Source: Panopea generosa (taxonomy: Eukaryota; Mollusca; Bivalvia; Adapedonta; Hiatellidae). Taken from it: a stretch of 64,000 nucleotides of DNA. Every line of letters begins with the position of its first letter. Position 1 is the stretch's first letter. The translations under genes were made by a program, and so were the position numbers. Shown piece after piece: positions 1 through 12,040 of this stretch. The stretch is from the NCBI GenBank assembly GCA_029582155.1, contig CM055906.1, forward strand, positions 19,020,437 to 19,084,436. Direction: 5' to 3'. Below the pieces are notes generated by a model. The model saw nothing but the letters and a program-made list of their open reading frames with translations. It had not been told where the DNA came from and searched no databases.

Positions 1-387
1 TTTTACATGTGAATACATTTCTGCTTTGGAAAAATAAATCGTATGTGGGCATTTTTTACTGAGAAAAGTCTAGATCTTATTTTATATGGAACATGTATCA
101 AAACTTATTTATACTGAACAAACCAACTAACCCGCCATTTTTATATTTCCAATATATTTCTCAATATATTGAGTAGCATTATTAAAAGTGGTTTACAACA
201 TTAACAGACAATAATGTATTGATTTTATATAGCCTAAATGTCATTATTATGAGGAAATTTTAATTCTTTTCGAGAAAATACACAAAATATCAGGGACATG
301 AAATGTGAGGTGGCGGGTAAGCAGTTCTGTTAATTATATATAGTGAGACCTGAAATGATGTCATTTGTCAGTCTTGTATGATTTCAG

Positions 388-3094
388 TGGACCTATATAT
401 CGGATGTGATGAAATGGTTGCAGCTATCAAAGTTGTGCAGGCTGCTGCTATTGAGGTAAGAAATCAAACCTGTGTTCTCATCAAACTGCCTTACTTTAGT
501 CAAATCTGTCTGTTAGTGTCTGTCTAATCCATCTCCCTTGCTAAATCAAATGTGTCTGTAGGAGTCTGTTCCATATTAAATGCCTCAACTTATGTCAGAT
601 CTGTCTGTTGGAGTCTGTTCCATATTTAATGCCTCAACTTATGTCAGATCTGTCTGTTGGAATCTGTTCCATGTTTAATGCCTCAACTTATGTCAGATCT
701 GTCTGTTGGAATCTGTCCCATGTTTAATGCATCAACTTAAGTCAGATCTGTCTGTTAATGTATGTCCTCCTATAAATCTGGCTTGCTAAGTCAAAAACAA
801 TATATGACTGCAGGAGTACCATATCTGTCTGTCATAATCATCTGTTTTGAAAATCTGTCTTGCTAAGGCAAGTCTGTCTGTCAGAATCATCTGTTTTGAA
901 AATATGCATTGCTAAGGCAAGTCTGTCAGAATCATCTGTTTAAAAAATCCGCATTGCTAAGGCAAGTCTTTCTGTCAGAATTGTCTGTTTTGAAAATCTG
1001 TCTTGCTAAGGCAACTCTGTCAGAATCGTCTGTTTTGAAGATCTGCCTTTCAAATATGTATGTTGGAATCTGTTCCATAAATCTGCCTTGCTAAGTCTAA
1101 ACTGTTTTTTTCTGTCATTGATACCATTTGAAAATGTAGACCTGAATCAACCTGTGGGAAAGTAGCAGTCTTGTCAGGGTCTACATTCTTTGATGCTCAG
1201 TCAGTAAGTTATTGACTTTCATTCACAATGATAATGGAATGGTTCAAACACAAACATGAAAACATATTTATGGAAAATCTACAAGTTTACGGCAAATCTT
1301 TTCTCCAAATCATATTCCACGTGCAACAATTATGTATAGTTCTACCCTTTTAGAATCTTTTAAAGTTTTTTATCTGTTAGAAATTAAGTAAATAATTTTC
1401 TCTTGTTAGGAACCTTAAAATTTTAATGTAGGTAACAGGAAAGATAAGCAATTAACATCAAATATTTAACACAACTTTTGAATGGTAGTCATGGCAGCTG
1501 AGATGAACTTAAAATGAAACAATGATGTTGGCATTGTCTGGTTTTTCCTCATTGTTGTCGAACCTGCTTGTGGGGAGTTAAAAATAGTCATCACAATAGT
1601 GGTACAGTGTACGTGCATGCATGTATCTTGTTCGGGTTGTAACTTTTTCACGCACAGAGGGATTTTGTAGTAACTTGCATCAAATGTTCAACTTAATGAG
1701 GCTTTCTCTTGCGCTTAAGATCCAGGTTCATAGCTCAAAGGTCAAATTTAGAGGTCCAAGGCCAGAAACAGGTAAAAAAATGTGTCTGCTCCATATCCTG
1801 TAAATCACTCAGCAGTATATTATATGTATCAATACTTTTTAAAATTCGTTCAGATGCTTTTTACTATTTGTATGTTTCAGGAGGACCAAGAAGACTTTGA
1901 ACAAGCCATGAAGCATTATGAGCTTTCGCTGGGAACTGCTATACAGTATTTAAAAAGTAGGTGAGAATAAGGAAGTTCACTCAGTGACCTGCCTATATAG
2001 TAAAAGTATCAGGCAGCATGTAATGTAATAATTTATCAGGCAGCATGTAATGTACATGTAATGATGTATCACGCAGCATGTAATGTAATAATGTATCAGG
2101 CTGCATGTAATGTAATAATGTATCGGGCAACATGTAATGTAATAATGTACCGGGCTGCATGTAATGTAATAATGTATCGGGCTGCATGTTATGTAATAAT
2201 GTATCGGGCAGCATGTAATGTAATAATGTATCAGGTAGCATGTAATGTAATAAATGTATCAGGCAGCATGTAATGTAATTATGTATCTGGCAGCATGTAA
2301 TGTAACCTTGAAATGTACCTTTTATCTATTCTTATATTAACTATTGTGAAGTAAAGCAAATATAAGGTTTCACTTTGTCGTGTTTTGTCACCATCCAGCC
2401 TGAGTTAATGGTGGGTTAGCTGTTGCGTTCAATATAGTATATAATAAAAATTATGTACCAGGATATTTGTGTCCCAGCCATTCCAAGAAAGGCAAAGAGG
2501 CATTAAGTGTTACCCTGTTCCTCTGTTTGTTCTTTCGTAAAAAAATAGTTTCTGATCAATAACTTCTGAAGGGGTCTTTATTTGTAATTAATATTTGATT
2601 TCTAACACTGTAATCATGAGATTCAGGTCAAGTTTGGTATTTGTGAACATCAGTCTAATTTTACAGGAGTTATTACCCATTTTTTACTTAATATTTGGTA
2701 TATAATTGGTTTTCGATCAATATTAGGGGCATTTATGTCGACAAAACTCATTTGTATTTTTTTTATACGAAAGATTTATACCAGGATGCTGATATACATA
2801 ATGTAAATGCTTGGTGTCTGCATTTGTGGTTAATATTTTGAGAAATTATTTTGTTTGTGTTAGTTTAAATAAAAAATTGAACTAACCATTTCTATTTTAA
2901 TATAGCATTTTCTTAATTTTCAGCTGAGCCTAAAGGCAAAAGAAAGGATTTGCTACGTGAAAATGCTGACAGATGGATGACAAAAGCTGAGAGAATTAAA
3001 TCTTATTTAGCCGCAAAGAAGTGTACAGACACAGAAGAGCAACAAAAACAGGAACAAAAAGAAGAAGAGGAGGAAAAAAGTGTTTTTAAGACTG
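388..3094 (+). CDS. ULK3: Partial second copy of ULK3 exons 11-13
   Basis: Exons 388-455, 1881-1956 and 2924-3094 match 56441-56508, 57934-58009 and 58978-59148, with introns, minisatellites and SINE equally identical. They encode the linker and MIT2 (residues 385-489). There is no exon 14, because the copy ends at the N gap. Either the window begins inside another ULK3 locus or, more likely, this is the end of a contig that was not merged with the downstream one. It should not be counted as an independent gene without read support. Confidence 0.85.
520..1110. repeat. 49-bp minisatellite in ULK3 intron 11 (copy 1)
   Basis: About a dozen diverged units, spacing 48-50 bp, built on TCTGTCTGTTGGAATCTGT and related CTTGCTAAGGCAAGTCTGTC variants. 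Higher-order change from one subtype to another near 790. Confidence 0.85.
2012..2310. repeat. 27-bp minisatellite in ULK3 intron 12 (copy 1)
   Basis: About eleven units of GGCAGCATGTAATGTAATAA plus TGTATCA. Because 27 is a multiple of three it opens long reading frames on both strands; these are not genes. Confidence 0.9.
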
Positions 3095-3624
3095 GTAAAT
3101 GTTGTTATGTCATGGAACTGGTAATGATTTGTATTTGGCACATGATGTTTGATATAACACTTGGTTAATATCTCTATAGATTCATCACTTGGTGTTGTCC
3201 ATATAACTCAGGCCTCAGCTCTAGGGCCTAAAATGCCAAACTATTTTCCAACTTGGCAGAACACCTAAATGAAGTTGATTTGTCATGGTGAAATTCCATA
3301 CTTTTGATACATTACTTCATATAGTGACTGATGGAAACTAATATATGCGAAGTGTTACATATAGAATCTTGGAAAACTGATTGTCTTGTTTTTGATTTAT
3401 GAAATGTGTGACAAAAAAATCTTTAATTTGTACTCATTCATTACCAAATTAACTCATTGACAAAAATCTTTTCAAACCTATTTAATAAATTCAATGATAA
3501 ATGAATGCTCATGTAAGATCCTCACATGATTATAATGATTACTACATTCTAATCTAACAGTTGTGTTCATTGATATATGGAGACAACTAAACTCCAGCAT
3601 GGAGCGCGTGGTCTGGAGTTAGAT

Positions 3625-3925
3625 TTGTTTGTTTGAATGTTTAAATCAGATGCCTTCGAAGACTTACAGGCGATCAACTAACCTTACCGATATTTCGTGG
3701 GATCCTGGAAGGTTAACCAGTACTCGAGCACACCCCATCTCCACAAGTAACTGATAACTCTCCCCACTTTAATCAGCGGCGAGAGACGAATGATAATGAG
3801 CTGAATGTCGTATATCAGTCATCGTGGAGACTGTGGCTGAGCAGTGATTCGAACTCACGACCCCTGGATTGATAGTCAGACGCGTTATCGACTGAGCTGA
3901 TCAGGCCTGGCTATAACAAATAAAA
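3625..3925 (-). mobile_element. tRNA-derived SINE, family A
   Basis: Read on the minus strand it has a tRNA-like head with B-box-like GGGTCGTGAGTTCGAATC near 3860, a body with CTCTCGCCGCTGATTAAAGT, and the family-A tail near 3640. Other copies of the family: 27385, 41690, 55421. Confidence 0.75.
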
Positions 3926-4189
3926 CTGCATTTACACTAAGAGAATGTGAAATGACCATGAGAAGAAAAAGATGTCATTCATTTTGATAATAGGGATATT
4001 GCATAAAATTATGTTCAGCATCTTTCCTTTCGTATCTGCATAACGCACACAAGTGATTTATGTCCTTATTTAAGGTAGTTTGTGGTGTTCCTATCAAATT
4101 TTTTTGACATCTGGCATTAATTATCAAAAATCTGTACACTTATACTATGAAGTATAAGCTTTCAATTTAGCTTTGTTTTAATATAATAC

Positions 4190-4842
4190 TGTTTGTGAAC
4201 AGCGCCCACTAGTGGTATGTGCTTTTCATACGATTTTCGTCATTTTTTCCTTATAAAATGGTCAATATTAATTGAAAATTGTTTTTAATAACATTATTAA
4301 ATTATTTATTTTATTTCCTGTGATAAGATTGTAACTTTAATACAGATAAATTTCAATTTGTGTTACCTTTACATCTTATCATTATGCCGAAGTTTATTAA
4401 AAAGCGGGTTTAAAAACAACAGATTTTGAACATTCACGCTTGATTGCGTAAAAATGCTCTGGTACAAGTTCTTGAATTTTTACAAATGTGAAACTTTATC
4501 CATTTCACTACAATATGACTGAATAAAAAGAATGTTTTTTCACGCTAGTTTTTTCATATATCCGAATTTAAATTAAAAATGAAGCACTTAAAAACACATG
4601 ATGTTTGTCTGCTATTTCGGATGACGTCGTATTTTACCTTAGTATTATATGGGGTTCTCTTGACGTCGTCCGAAGTCATAATGAAACGTGTTTTTAAGTG
4701 TTTCATTTTAATTTAAATTCAAATTTATGAAAGAAACTAGCACAAACATCCCATATTTTTATTTGTTCATATTTTAGTAAAATTAATAAAGTTTACCATA
4801 ATATGAAATTCAGGGAATGCTGCGAAACTACCTTAAGTTACT
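4190..4842. mobile_element. Fold-back / MITE-like element, truncated by the gap
   Basis: Starts near GAACAGCGCCCACTAGTGGT. The segment around 4533-4606 (CTAGTTTTTTCATATATCCG, then CACTTAAAAACAC) is repeated inverted at 4686-4750. Related copy in reverse at 63006-64000. Confidence 0.7.
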
Positions 4843-5342
4843 NNNNNNNNNNNNNNNNNNNNNNNNNNNNNNNNNNNNNNNNNNNNNNNNNNNNNNNNNN
4901 NNNNNNNNNNNNNNNNNNNNNNNNNNNNNNNNNNNNNNNNNNNNNNNNNNNNNNNNNNNNNNNNNNNNNNNNNNNNNNNNNNNNNNNNNNNNNNNNNNNN
5001 NNNNNNNNNNNNNNNNNNNNNNNNNNNNNNNNNNNNNNNNNNNNNNNNNNNNNNNNNNNNNNNNNNNNNNNNNNNNNNNNNNNNNNNNNNNNNNNNNNNN
5101 NNNNNNNNNNNNNNNNNNNNNNNNNNNNNNNNNNNNNNNNNNNNNNNNNNNNNNNNNNNNNNNNNNNNNNNNNNNNNNNNNNNNNNNNNNNNNNNNNNNN
5201 NNNNNNNNNNNNNNNNNNNNNNNNNNNNNNNNNNNNNNNNNNNNNNNNNNNNNNNNNNNNNNNNNNNNNNNNNNNNNNNNNNNNNNNNNNNNNNNNNNNN
5301 NNNNNNNNNNNNNNNNNNNNNNNNNNNNNNNNNNNNNNNNNN
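4843..5342. other. Assembly gap of exactly 500 N
   Basis: A round 500-base N run is a scaffold placeholder, so true gap size and even adjacency are unknown. Its left edge lies in a fold-back repeat. Confidence 0.98.
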
Positions 5343-5663
5343 TTTCTCCTATTTCTTATACTCGTATCTGAGATATGTTAGAGTAACCGTTCCTAAACGT
5401 CCAATACGAAATTGTTATCGATTTTTGGGACGGTTCAACACGAAAAATAAATCTGGATTACTTTTTTTAAGCATCCAACAACGAGTTCCTATGTACAGTC
5501 ATGTGGTACAACTGCTCGAAGTTCATTTGAATAGCTTCTTTAGGTGGATAACAAAATATAATATCAACACTGTTTACAACACTGTATACAACACTGGGAG
5601 ATAAACTTGCAATAATAAGATATGGATTTGTAATGTAATATTCAGGAAATGGTTAAACGTTAT
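5343..5663. other. AT-rich DNA after the gap
   Basis: No coding region, repeat or RNA gene recognised. Confidence 0.6.
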
Positions 5664-7145
5664 TATGGTGGCATAGTTCTGCCAGCCTGATAGTCAGATA
5701 GCCACTTCATGATGTCGACATCAGGGACGTATGATGTCGACATCTCTCTCATTATGGCGACATAAACTTCTAGAATAATTCACTTATTCAAATAGTTATG
5801 GTAACATCAGTAAGTGATTAACTGGCTGAAAAGGCCAGTTAGTGCCCTGTCCTGCCATCAACTTCTTCGTTACCGATGTCGAAATACGCTACATCAGGGT
5901 TACTGGATTAATTATATAAAAAATACTGGGTTTGAAAGCCGGTTCTTAATACATGTGATAGTTATTAAAAATATTGAAGTATAAAACAACCATCCCCTAA
6001 ACATTAACTAGAAGAGAACATTTGGTTTGTAGAATATAAAAAATGTCCAGGGACCTACTTCAACCATCAGAGAACATCACACTCTCAGTGCATGACGTAC
6101 TGGGTTTAAAACCCTGTGGAAGTTCAATTTATATGATACATGTTATAGTTTCATAAAAACGTGTAAAAGTCACAAAAATTCGGAAGTAAATAACATTCTT
6201 ATTTCTCTCAAACTTACAGCATCAGGTTTTAAAGATCACAAAAGTTTCAAGGTACCCAACCAGCAGGGTACAACCTCTCCAAGACCAAACTGCAGTAAGA
6301 ACGATATATTTTGTCCTGGAAACTCGCTAAACTCAGCATTTTGTGTTTCATCTATCAGTTATCTGGGTTATTCCCCCGTAGCCCCACCAACATGGACACC
6401 CCCTCCCGCCCTAGTGTAATTAACAACCATTTCCCAGCTAAAACTTGCTATAATGAAGTTTTTTGTTTATTAAGATACCAAAATTTTCGAGAAGAGGTCC
6501 TCGTACCCTCCACCAGCAGGGGAATCCCCGGAGGGCAACGAATGTCGTTCATACTTGGTGCTTCAATGAACTAGAATGCACCATCAGGCACTAAGAAAAA
6601 CAAAGTTTCCTAGGGAATACATCTTATATTTTTACTTGGTAAAGCATGTAAAAGTCACAAAATATTGGTCCTAGGAGTAAATGCCAACCATATTTTGTCA
6701 TAAAATCTCCTAATAATGCAGCATTTAGTATTTAAAATGTTCCAGGGGACCACCGCAGCCAACTCGCCCATTTACAACTAGCGGGAGGGAATATACCCTC
6801 ATACACTTTCTCAGGTTGCCTCCCCAACTCACCTATAAATTTAAACGCTCCTATGCCAATACATACTGGATAAAATGTTGATTTTTCCAGTTGATTATCT
6901 GTGATGTCGACATCAGGAGTCTGATGTCAACATCAGTAACTTATAAGTTGGTGGCAGAACGGTGAACCAACTGGCTTTTTCAGCTAGTCAGCCACTTACT
7001 GATATTACCATAATCATCTGAATAAGTAACTTAATAAAGACGTTGATGTCAACATAATGAGTGGGATGTCGACATCATACGTTCTTACTGTCGACATAAT
7101 GAAGTGACTATCTGACTATCAGGCTGGCAGAACTATGCCACCATA
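5664..7145. mobile_element. 1.48-kb DNA transposon with ~245-bp terminal inverted repeats
   Basis: The left end TATGGTGGCATAGTTCTGCC and the right end mirror each other for about 245 bp (5664-5908 against 6901-7145) with moderate divergence. Each arm carries two or more copies of the self-complementary GATGTCGACATC (5711, 5733, 6903, 7065), the likely transposase-binding subterminal repeats. Flanks ACGTTATT and ACGTAATG are a possible 8-bp target duplication with two mismatches, which would suit a hAT-like element, but this is uncertain. The interior has no transposase, so it is non-autonomous. Confidence 0.82.
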
Positions 7146-8848
7146 CGTAATGAAGATTAATTTGTCTGAATCCGAACTAATAATTTTCGTGGGAATATGA
7201 AATGCCAATATTAATATGTCTGAAAGATTACCAGTTTGTTAACGTTAGGGCACCTTTAATACAAAGTTGGAGAGTCATTGTTTCTAAAATAAGTGTAATT
7301 GGTTGAAATTATCATGGTTCTGAATTATATTTGAATAAGTTTCAATCGATAAATTTCAGAATATAGGAAATTATTAAAAAACAAACACATCTCAGGATTC
7401 TGTAATTCTTTTTCTTTTTTTTTTCATCGAAAGTGATTAAATTGTTTGCATAGTAATTATTTACTTAGTATGTAACATATTCTAGATGATTATATGTGTA
7501 ACTGTAAATCAAATTTGCAAAATGTCTTAGATATAAAAAAGATGTGTATTTTATTCTATTACTTACGCTGGTCTGGTTTTCAACATTTCAAGAATGCACC
7601 CAATCAATTCCAGCAGTGGCCTATATTTAAATTTTAATTAGATTTTTCCTAAAATCGTTCTCTCTGACCATTTCTGTGTTTTAAACTTACGCATGTGCAT
7701 AATGCCGTATTGGAATATTTTTATTAACACTGTCTCCTCCCATGATATGACGACGGGGATACAGCGAGGTTTGTTGCGTATGTAACAAGGTGTAAAATTC
7801 CTGGGTGGCGTCGTTTACAAGGCGTTGTCCCCCATCCCCCACTCTGTTGTCACATTTGATCTATGTTTTACTGTACTTACTATAACACATATATTGCTTA
7901 TATTAATGGTGTCCATGCTGCTTTTGCCACTGTGTCATTTCAATGCTACGTCACATGTTGGTTATGTGTGTTTTTATTATTAATACGTTAAGTAAATGTG
8001 TGTTTCACATGAAATATGTTTTACATCTAATATTACTCAGACTTGTAATAGAACTAGTGATTATCGAGACTTTTCAAGAATTGTTAAATACAATGTAACA
8101 AATACCAACAAAAAATACACGTTGACAGCTTTTCATTATTACATTTGCCTTATATGTCATATTGTAAATTCATTTTATATTCTTGTACAACGTCTGACTG
8201 TTGATGAGGCCTTTATATAAAATAAAGAATCAAATCACGCTCCTATATGATTAATGCAACTGACAACGGTATAATCAGCTTAATTGGTAAAATGAAACTG
8301 TCAGAAATACTGATGTTCTTGACAATACAATTATAACGAAACAAACTATTATATGTAAAGAGAGTACCAACAATTCTGTGGTATATTCTTTAGTAAAATG
8401 TATTACAAAATATATCAAATCTTAGTCAATACTATTATCGTTTGCAAAAGAATGCTTTAATATACCCTATAGCACTGATAGCGAAACCTGGATTAAGTTT
8501 ATAAATATATTAAGGTAACAGAGTCATGTCGTATCGGGTGATAGCTGACATCGCCGTGCATCAAACATTCGAAAAAGGAGACATGAAGTCTCATTTACAA
8601 TTATTATATGTCGAGATATTCATTACACAGTAATTAAATGATTCAATACACATCAGCTGTCTTATGTATGTCAATAAATGTTTGCCAAGAACCAAAAACT
8701 ATGAGAAATTGTGTGTATTTAACTTCCCCATATCGAACCTCAACCCATATTTAAGTATTTTTTTCTCCAAATTCTAGCATCATTGTTTACCTTTCATCTG
8801 ATTTCGGTACCAGTTTAAGATCTGCATCTTGCTGTGAGAGGGTCCTTC
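7146..8848. other. Gene-free AT-rich stretch
   Basis: No gene recognised. 8110-8235 ends in GGCCTTTATATAAAATAAAG, reminiscent of a LINE 3' end, but no coding part is visible. Confidence 0.5.
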
Positions 8849-9062
8849 ATGGCCAAGTGGTCTTAGGCGCTGTCTCAAGATCACTTACCTCTCACCGCTA
8901 TGGTCGAAAGTTCGATTCCCATTCGCTCCAAAAACTTAATGTGAAAAAAATTCCAGTTACTTGCGGGAAGACGGTGATTCTACTCAGTCTGACTCAGTCA
9001 GAGGTTTTCTTTCACCTGTAAACCTTGATATGCCTTAAACCACATTCAAACAAAATATATGA
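8849..9062 (+). mobile_element. tRNA-derived SINE, family B
   Basis: tRNA-like head GGCCAAGTGGTCTTAGGCGC (A box) and AAAGTTCGATTCCC (B box), then a body and a short A-rich end. Not a functional tRNA: the arms do not pair throughout and the body continues past a tRNA length. Confidence 0.7.
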
Positions 9063-11040
9063 GTTCTTCTTCTTCTACTCCTTCTTCTTCTAACATGTAT
9101 GATTACTACTTTCTCATCATTGTTCTATTTCTTGAAATAAGTAGACTTTTTTTAAAATGGAAATCAATTATTGTTTATTAATATTTATACATGTTTTTTT
9201 CCGGGAAATTTTCATATCTTTCTTTTTATATCAATATGCACTAATTTCGATATGAGAATGGTTAACTCGTATCGTACGGAAGTGAGCTTATAACAATGTG
9301 TGATCTCCACAAATCCATTTACAATCAAACACCTCTCGGATGATTTATGTCTATAATCATAATGATTGAATCTAAATAAAGTAGGCGGCGGTGATAAATC
9401 AATGTTAATAACGTCAACGTCCCCTGTTGGAACCAAGTTGTGTCTAGCACATTGCCGCTGTGCTCCGTTTTCAAAGTCACATGTGCGGGAAAGCGGCAAA
9501 AATAGTCAATTACGAATCAATTAGGAAGTTAACTTTATATTAAGCAGAAATTCAATATGTCAATTCCGTTTATCCTGAAATATAATCAGTATGTCAGAGT
9601 TTGAGGTAGTCCAATTTTTTTTTTCGTGTTAATATTATGTAATAACATAGTTTTGTTTTATAACCAGTCTATTATAAATCATACTATTAAACATATGTTA
9701 AAATAATGATGGCATATTCAAAGACACAAAAGAGGCACAAGGAAAGCGTGAATAAAAATTGTTTATACCAATTGACTTTTGTAATTACATGATAATGTGT
9801 AAGCACAAAAGATTAAAACCAAGGGAGTTTATTATTAAAATCAATAAAAAGCTACATTATGACTATACGTATAATTGTTTATAACATGTGTTACTATATT
9901 CGTAAAAAATAGGATTGTTTTTGTATGACATAGCCTTAGACTTAATTAAAAGTAAAATGAAAAAAAAACAATGTAATAAAATTATCTAAAAAGTATAACT
10001 GAATTAGAAAAATAGCCTGATAATTAATTGATAAAATAAGAAAAACAAACTGTCCTTAATGTCAACATTCCTGTATCAGTTGTTATATAAAATAGTAGTT
10101 ACAAACCGCACGCATTTATTCTATTTATAGCATGTTACTGATATACACACATCCTTGGTTGAGTATTGATTAAACCCGATCTCCGTTATCAGAAAGTGGG
10201 ACTTTCAGGAAAATTGCTCAAAAGCACCTTATGTGCATTCTAATATTCACTCGATTAATCCGTTCTAAACAGTTTGTTATTATTTTTTGTATACATAGAT
10301 ATATTTGTTGCTAGGGGTGGTCTTCTGTTAGCAATCGATGGCATAAACATGATGCTAAATATTCAAATAAATCGTCATTTGGATGACACGATAAAAAAGA
10401 CAGTAATAGAAGAATATTATTTTTGCAAAACGACAACAATGTAGAAAAACTTCATATGATGATAATATGTTATTCATATCTGTGTTTTAGCGAGAATTGC
10501 TAGTTCCTAAGTCATTGATATCATAAAATCAATGCTAAAATTTATTTCGAAGTATTGAAGGCACAGTGTATTGTAATATATTATGTGAAAATATGTAACA
10601 CTGACGACTTGAATATCTTTTAATATTTTACTTTACTTATGAATAATTATTGAAGAAGTAACGTTCAAGTCGATATATTCGTTTGTGAAGACATCAGATG
10701 TGTCATCTTCAAAGAGGACAAAGTAATTAGCTTAACATTTGTATAAGTGTACTAGTAACGTCATACTCATTAACTAAGACACGCCCACCATCACTTAATA
10801 CGCTGTCTTGCGTAACAAAATACATTTGCAGTGACCTTTTGCTAAAGTGCAATTAAGGCACAAATGCCACACTGGTCGTTATTTGTCAGTATTCTGCTTT
10901 CTAATGACAAGTCGTCTTTTACCAGTACCCAACAATTACGTTGCGGCTCATTCTGCGGTTTCACTTGTATTGTTAATTGCTTCGTGTATGTTTCCTGATC
11001 TTATTTTGTCTTGAACCCGTTCTTTAAATCACAACCTCGC
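9063..11040. other. Gene-free AT-rich stretch
   Basis: Contains a short CTT-rich tract at 9067-9095 and one unexplained minus-strand ORF at 9212-9499 of ordinary complexity; no recognised gene. Confidence 0.5.
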
Positions 11041-11048
11041 TTCCGTGA

Positions 11049-11255
11049 CATAAACTTATTTATTTTACTTTGATTGTGAAACAAGTTCTTACCAAGTAAG
11101 ACAAATCACGCCCGAAGTCTTCCTGGGTATAACCAGTACTAAGCATATGTGGAAAAAATGTTTCGCTCAAGGACACCACACATAGCTGTGGCAGAGGATC
11201 GAACCCACGTCTCTCCAATCATTAGTTCGGTACTCTGCCACAAAACCACGTGGTG
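11049..11255 (-). mobile_element. tRNA-derived SINE, family D
   Basis: On the minus strand a B box GGGTTCGATCCTC lies near 11190 and a conserved tail (AACTTGTTTCACAATCAAAG) near 11065. Related copies: 18627, 23855, 32145, 54505, 55371. Confidence 0.7.
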
Positions 11256-11337
11256 TTTTCTCATTCATGGAAACACAACTCCTCCAAAATTAAACAACAT
11301 ATTTTTGTGATTATGGTATCAAACGAAAGGACTATGT

Positions 11338-11467
11338 TTGGTGTCCTTGAGCAAGACACTTTTCCGCATTTGCTTAGTACAGGTTCTTACCAGGAAGTCT
11401 TCGAGCGTGATTTGCCTAAGTTGTAAGAACTTGTTTCACAATCGAAGTAAAATAAATAAGTTTAAAC
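11338..11467 (+). mobile_element. Inverted partial SINE family D
   Basis: Reads TCCTTGAGCAAGACACTTTT through AACTTGTTTCACAATCGAAG, the reverse complement of the copy at 11049. It interrupts the 1-kb repeat relative to 18610-19200, so it inserted later. Confidence 0.65.
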
Positions 11468-12040
11468 TAAACGAAAGGGCTTTATTGTAAATTTGGGAGA
11501 TTAATTTTTCTTTTTTTAAATTTTAAGAAATGAAGATTTTTTACGCTTAATGTTATTTTTTGTGATCATTTTTTCTTTTTAGCCCATTATTTAAACTAAT
11601 TTCTTTATCTTTCTACATATAATATTTCTATTTTTATTGTGTGTTGTTTAATAAACATATTTGATAAATCAATACTACCTTTTTTTTTTTCGTGAAAATT
11701 TCATCATATTTCGTTTTCAAAAAGTAATAATCTAAATTCAGAAGAAAAATATTAAAAATTGGTAATTGAAATTGGCGAACTACAGAAGCAACAGATGCAG
11801 AGGGTTAGCCAGACAGGACAAGGAAAGGAAGTGCATGGATTTTGCTTATTATGATGATGTGTAAATAGTAATAGAGAAAACTATAGTAGACGTTTTACTT
11901 AAGGGAACAATATTTGGTACTTTCAGGGAACTATGTTTAAAAAGAGATCTGGGGAACATGGACACAATATTTTTGGGGAAGAATAGGCATTACTTTAAGA
12001 GATCCAGGGAACAGGGACCCCCTGGGAGGGCCTTAATGAG

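Larger units (their letters stand above)
1..4842. repeat. Copy 1 of a 4.84-kb near-identical direct duplication
   Basis: Collinear with 56054-60896. I noticed only three one-base homopolymer length differences (A-runs at 2871, 4051 and 4825) and no substitutions. The match ends exactly at the N run. Confidence 0.95.
11040..12040. repeat. ~1-kb interspersed repeat, copy 1
   Basis: Collinear in blocks with 18610-19200 and then 19985-20250. Shared stretches include GATCATTTTTTCTTTTTAGC, TTCAGAAGAAAAATATTAAA, TTTGGTACTTTCAGGGAACT and CATTACTTTAAGAGATCCAG. Confidence 0.75.

Noticed and set aside
4803-5381. Frames running through the N gap
   Set aside because: They consist of undetermined bases.
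8849-8935. tRNA gene
   Set aside because: A and B boxes are present but the cloverleaf does not close and the sequence continues as a SINE body; the same holds for the other tRNA-like hits in the window.
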